Assembly: GCF_002532045.1 (NCBI RefSeq)
Contig: NZ_NWTG01000016.1
Location: 110,510-174,509 of the forward strand
Direction of reading: 5' to 3'
Origin: Bradyrhizobium sp. C9
GTDB lineage: Bacteria; Pseudomonadota; Alphaproteobacteria; Rhizobiales; Xanthobacteraceae
Length of the DNA stretch: 64,000 nucleotides
Shown: positions 62,233 to 64,000 of the stretch, piece by piece
How the letters are laid out: each line of letters opens with the position of its first letter
Numbering within the stretch: the first letter of the stretch is position 1
Program-made: the position numbers and the translations under genes
The notes under the pieces: generated by a model
What the model was told of the DNA's origin: nothing
Database searches by the model: none
What the model saw: the letters and a program-made list of their open reading frames with translations, nothing else

Positions 62233-62757
62233 ATGACGACATCGACGGAAGCGCCAGAGGCCCATCGGCCGTCTGTCGTTCTGGATACGCTCAAGCGTCT
62301 TGGTTTCGGCACCGTCGTCTCCGTCCCCGACAGCTGGCTGGGCGAAATCCTCATTCGCATCGACCAGGAGCCGGGCATGACGCTGGTGCGCGCAACCCAT
62401 GAAGAGGAGGCGCTCGCAATCGCATGTGGAAGCCGGCTCGGCGGCGTGCGCACCGCCCTGCTCGTGCAGAATGCCGGTGTGCTCAGCATGGGTGCGGGCA
62501 TGGTGTCGCTCGCGCAGCGTTATCAGTTTCCGCTTCTGATGCTGGTGTCCTACCGCGGCACGCCCGATGATCCGGTGTTCTATCATGTGCCGAAGGGCCG
62601 AGCGACGGAGCCGGTCTTCCGCGGCATCGGCCTCGCCCATGCCTGCACCGATCGATACCGCCCGATCGGTCCTCAGATCGAACATGCCGCAACCTATGCG
62701 GAAGAAGCTTCGTGTCCGTTTGCCTTACTGATGGGCCGGGAGGATATCCAGTGGTGA
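62233..62757 (+). CDS. Sulfopyruvate/phosphonopyruvate decarboxylase-like, alpha (pyrimidine-binding) subunit
   Basis: A 174-residue half-size ThDP enzyme: the Glu that activates thiamine diphosphate lies in RATHEEEALAIACG, followed by NAGVLSMGAG. GGAGG precedes the ATG. Coupled by GTGA overlap to the second subunit. The split form is known for ComD/ComE-type sulfopyruvate decarboxylases; phosphonopyruvate or another 3-substituted pyruvate remains possible. Confidence 0.85.
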   Translation: MTTSTEAPEAHRPSVVLDTLKRLGFGTVVSVPDSWLGEILIRIDQEPGMTLVRATHEEEALAIACGSRLGGVRTALLVQNAGVLSMGAGMVSLAQRYQFPLLMLVSYRGTPDDPVFYHVPKGRATEPVFRGIGLAHACTDRYRPIGPQIEHAATYAEEASCPFALLMGREDIQW

Positions 62758-63380
62758 CCAATGCACGACCGACCCGGGCGGATCATTACAGGGCGCTTGC
62801 CGGCAGTCTGCCGTCCCGCGCGCTCGTCGTGACGTCGCTCGGCAATGCCTCGTATTTGTGGGCATCGCTGCATCACGCGCCGGAGAACTTCTACTTCGAA
62901 GACGCGATGGGACTGACACTCCCCCTGGCGCTGGGCCTGGCCATCGCTCAACCGGATCGTCCGGTCGTTGCGGTCGAGGGCGATGGCGCCCTGCTCATGC
63001 ATATGGGTGCGCTCGTTACGATTGGCGCGATGAACCCGTCAAATCTCACGATTCTCCTGATCCAGAACGGCGTTCACGCAGCTTCGGGCGGGCAAGCCTT
63101 GACCAACGCCACGCTCGATCTGGCGCAGCTGGCGCGCGCCTCGGGAATCAAGCACGCCGAGAATCTGAATGCGCCGAGCGCGCTCGCCACCCGCATCGCC
63201 GCGGCCGAAAAACGCGATGGCGTCGGAGTCATGGTTCTGGCGACGGAACCCGACGTCGAAGTCGTGCGGCCGCCGGTCCCGTTCGATCCGGTCGCGACAA
63301 AACATCGCTTCATGGCTGCGATTGAGGCACCACGTTACGTCCCGACGCTGTTCGGCGGCGGGATGCTCGAGCGACCCTAG
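62754..63380 (+). CDS. Sulfopyruvate/phosphonopyruvate decarboxylase-like, beta (ThDP-binding) subunit
   Basis: A 208-residue partner starting at GTG 62754. The ThDP/Mg motif begins EGDGALLMHMGALVTIG and ends ILLIQNGVHAASGG; SLGNASYLW at the start matches the family. Completes the active site with the alpha subunit. A rho-independent terminator follows. Confidence 0.87.
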   Translation: MTNARPTRADHYRALAGSLPSRALVVTSLGNASYLWASLHHAPENFYFEDAMGLTLPLALGLAIAQPDRPVVAVEGDGALLMHMGALVTIGAMNPSNLTILLIQNGVHAASGGQALTNATLDLAQLARASGIKHAENLNAPSALATRIAAAEKRDGVGVMVLATEPDVEVVRPPVPFDPVATKHRFMAAIEAPRYVPTLFGGGMLERP

Positions 63381-63411
63381 CCGATCGGCATTTCCGTTGC
63401 ACGGATCCATG

Positions 63412-63446
63412 GCGGTCCGCTTCGTTCCGAAGCGGGCCGCTTTTTT
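63412..63446 (+). terminator. Rho-independent terminator after the decarboxylase operon
   Basis: Twelve-base stem (63412-63423 with 63429-63440, one G-T pair), five-base loop and six T. Confidence 0.92.
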
Positions 63447-63946
63447 ACGCGCTCCCACATGTCACCAAGGCTATCGGGCGACGCTGCGATCTTAGGCAAG
63501 GGACGTCGAAACTTTGAACTTGTCCGTCGTTCGTCACATAGTACGGTGTGTGGGACCATGGACTATTCGCTGGTTCGCTCGCTCTTGATGAGGACGACGA
63601 CAACGATGCATCGCAACCACGACGCCTTGCGGATCGATGTGGCCGCGTCGATTTCCGTCGGCATGCCCGTTATTCACTTCAATGACGGCGGCTCCGCGGT
63701 CCGACCGAATGAGTTAGGTGAGACGGCGGCCGCTGGTCATCCGCAACACCGCGAGCGTCGAATGCCGGTGCCTCAGGCTTTGCTGATGTGGATTTGCTCG
63801 TCATCCGGTGAGGCATGGCCTGCCCTCGAGCTCATCTTGGGCCGCACTCTGTCGCCGCGGGACCTGATCGGATCCGGCGCTTCATAGGACATCTGGCTTA
63901 GAAACTGGAAGGACCTGGCACGGTTCAGCGCCATCCGCCGCCTGCC
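63447..63946. other. Intergenic stretch, no supported gene
   Basis: 500 bases between the terminator and the end of pntB. A rightward frame from 63558 (110 residues, MDYSLVRSLLMRTTTT) is open but has no ribosome site, no family likeness and irregular composition; it is not called. Confidence 0.5.
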
Positions 63947-64000
63947 TTACATCGCCTTGACGATGTTCTCGGTGACCTTCTTGGCGTCGCCGAGCAGCAT
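63947..64000 (-). CDS. pntB: NAD(P) transhydrogenase beta subunit, last 17 codons
   Basis: Minus-strand codons to the window edge read MLLGDAKKVTENIVKAM and stop, the conserved C-terminus of PntB (nucleotide-binding domain III). It is a core gene, which supports the view that the right end of the window is chromosomal backbone. Confidence 0.85.
   Translation of the reverse strand: MLLGDAKKVTENIVKAM

Noticed and set aside
63558..63887. Rightward 110-residue frame before pntB
   Set aside because: No ribosome site, no family likeness and uneven composition.
1..64000. CRISPR arrays, rRNA genes, retron or known anti-phage system
   Set aside because: No regularly spaced repeats, rRNA segments, reverse transcriptase, Cas, restriction endonuclease or Abi-type genes were seen.

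Overview
The window looks like a chromosome segment of a high-GC alphaproteobacterium of the Bradyrhizobium / Rhodopseudomonas group. The assignment is inferred from the style of the metabolic genes (DUF3100 transporter, DbjA-like haloalkane dehalogenase, many ABC importers and CoA enzymes) and the GC-rich codon use; no rRNA or complete tRNA is present to fix it.

Layout. (1) 1-11962 is the right arm of a prophage or phage-derived element: a terminase-small-subunit-like fragment, a leftward replication operon (small proteins, DnaB-type helicase, replication-initiation-like protein), a cro/cI-type switch with five copies of one palindromic operator, a rightward accessory operon, excisionase and tyrosine integrase. 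It ends at the 3' half of a tRNA-Met(CAU)-like gene (11918-11962), interpreted as attR. (2) 11963-49884 is accessory DNA bounded on the right by a second, 38-bp near-identical copy of the same tRNA 3' end (49885-49922), so it may be an older island stacked at the same tRNA. (3) 49923-64000 is metabolic chromosome with decayed genes near the junction, ending in the last codons of pntB.

Inside the putative island: scars (amidase and substrate-binding-protein fragments); an eight-kilobase leftward operon encoding a UGSC-family protein with Cys in place of selenocysteine, a thioredoxin-reductase-like flavoprotein, an MFS carrier, a sulfonate/nitrate-type ABC importer and an aldo/keto reductase, faced by a MarR regulator; small secreted proteins, a frameshifted YezG-type immunity gene, an IS66 scar and a haloalkane dehalogenase; a long leftward lipid operon (two alpha/beta hydrolases, two SDRs, wax-ester synthase/DGAT, acyl-CoA ligase, phasin, an extra adenylate kinase, MFS) resembling in content the mycobacterial virS-mymA locus; three paralogous VirS-like AraC regulators; an acetoacetate-decarboxylase / hydroxyacyl-CoA dehydrogenase / CoA-transferase operon; a DUF3100 carrier / M20 amidohydrolase / serine dehydratase operon; and a second acyl-CoA ligase.

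The strongest new signal is a 37-bp element made of two direct half-sites (about GKYC-N5-KMACC, 22 bp apart), found seven times: before the lipid operon, before araC-1 (twice), before the adc operon, before the second acyl-CoA ligase, and at two places where no plausible target remains. It is proposed as the tandem binding site of the VirS-like AraC proteins, tying these operons into one regulon.

The right part has a quinone-oxidoreductase-like gene between two decayed partners, an adenylate cyclase, an SGNH hydrolase, an iron alcohol dehydrogenase / cupin / XRE-cupin operon, an orphan LivJ-type binding protein, and a spermidine-type ABC importer divergent from a split thiamine-diphosphate decarboxylase (sulfopyruvate/phosphonopyruvate type).
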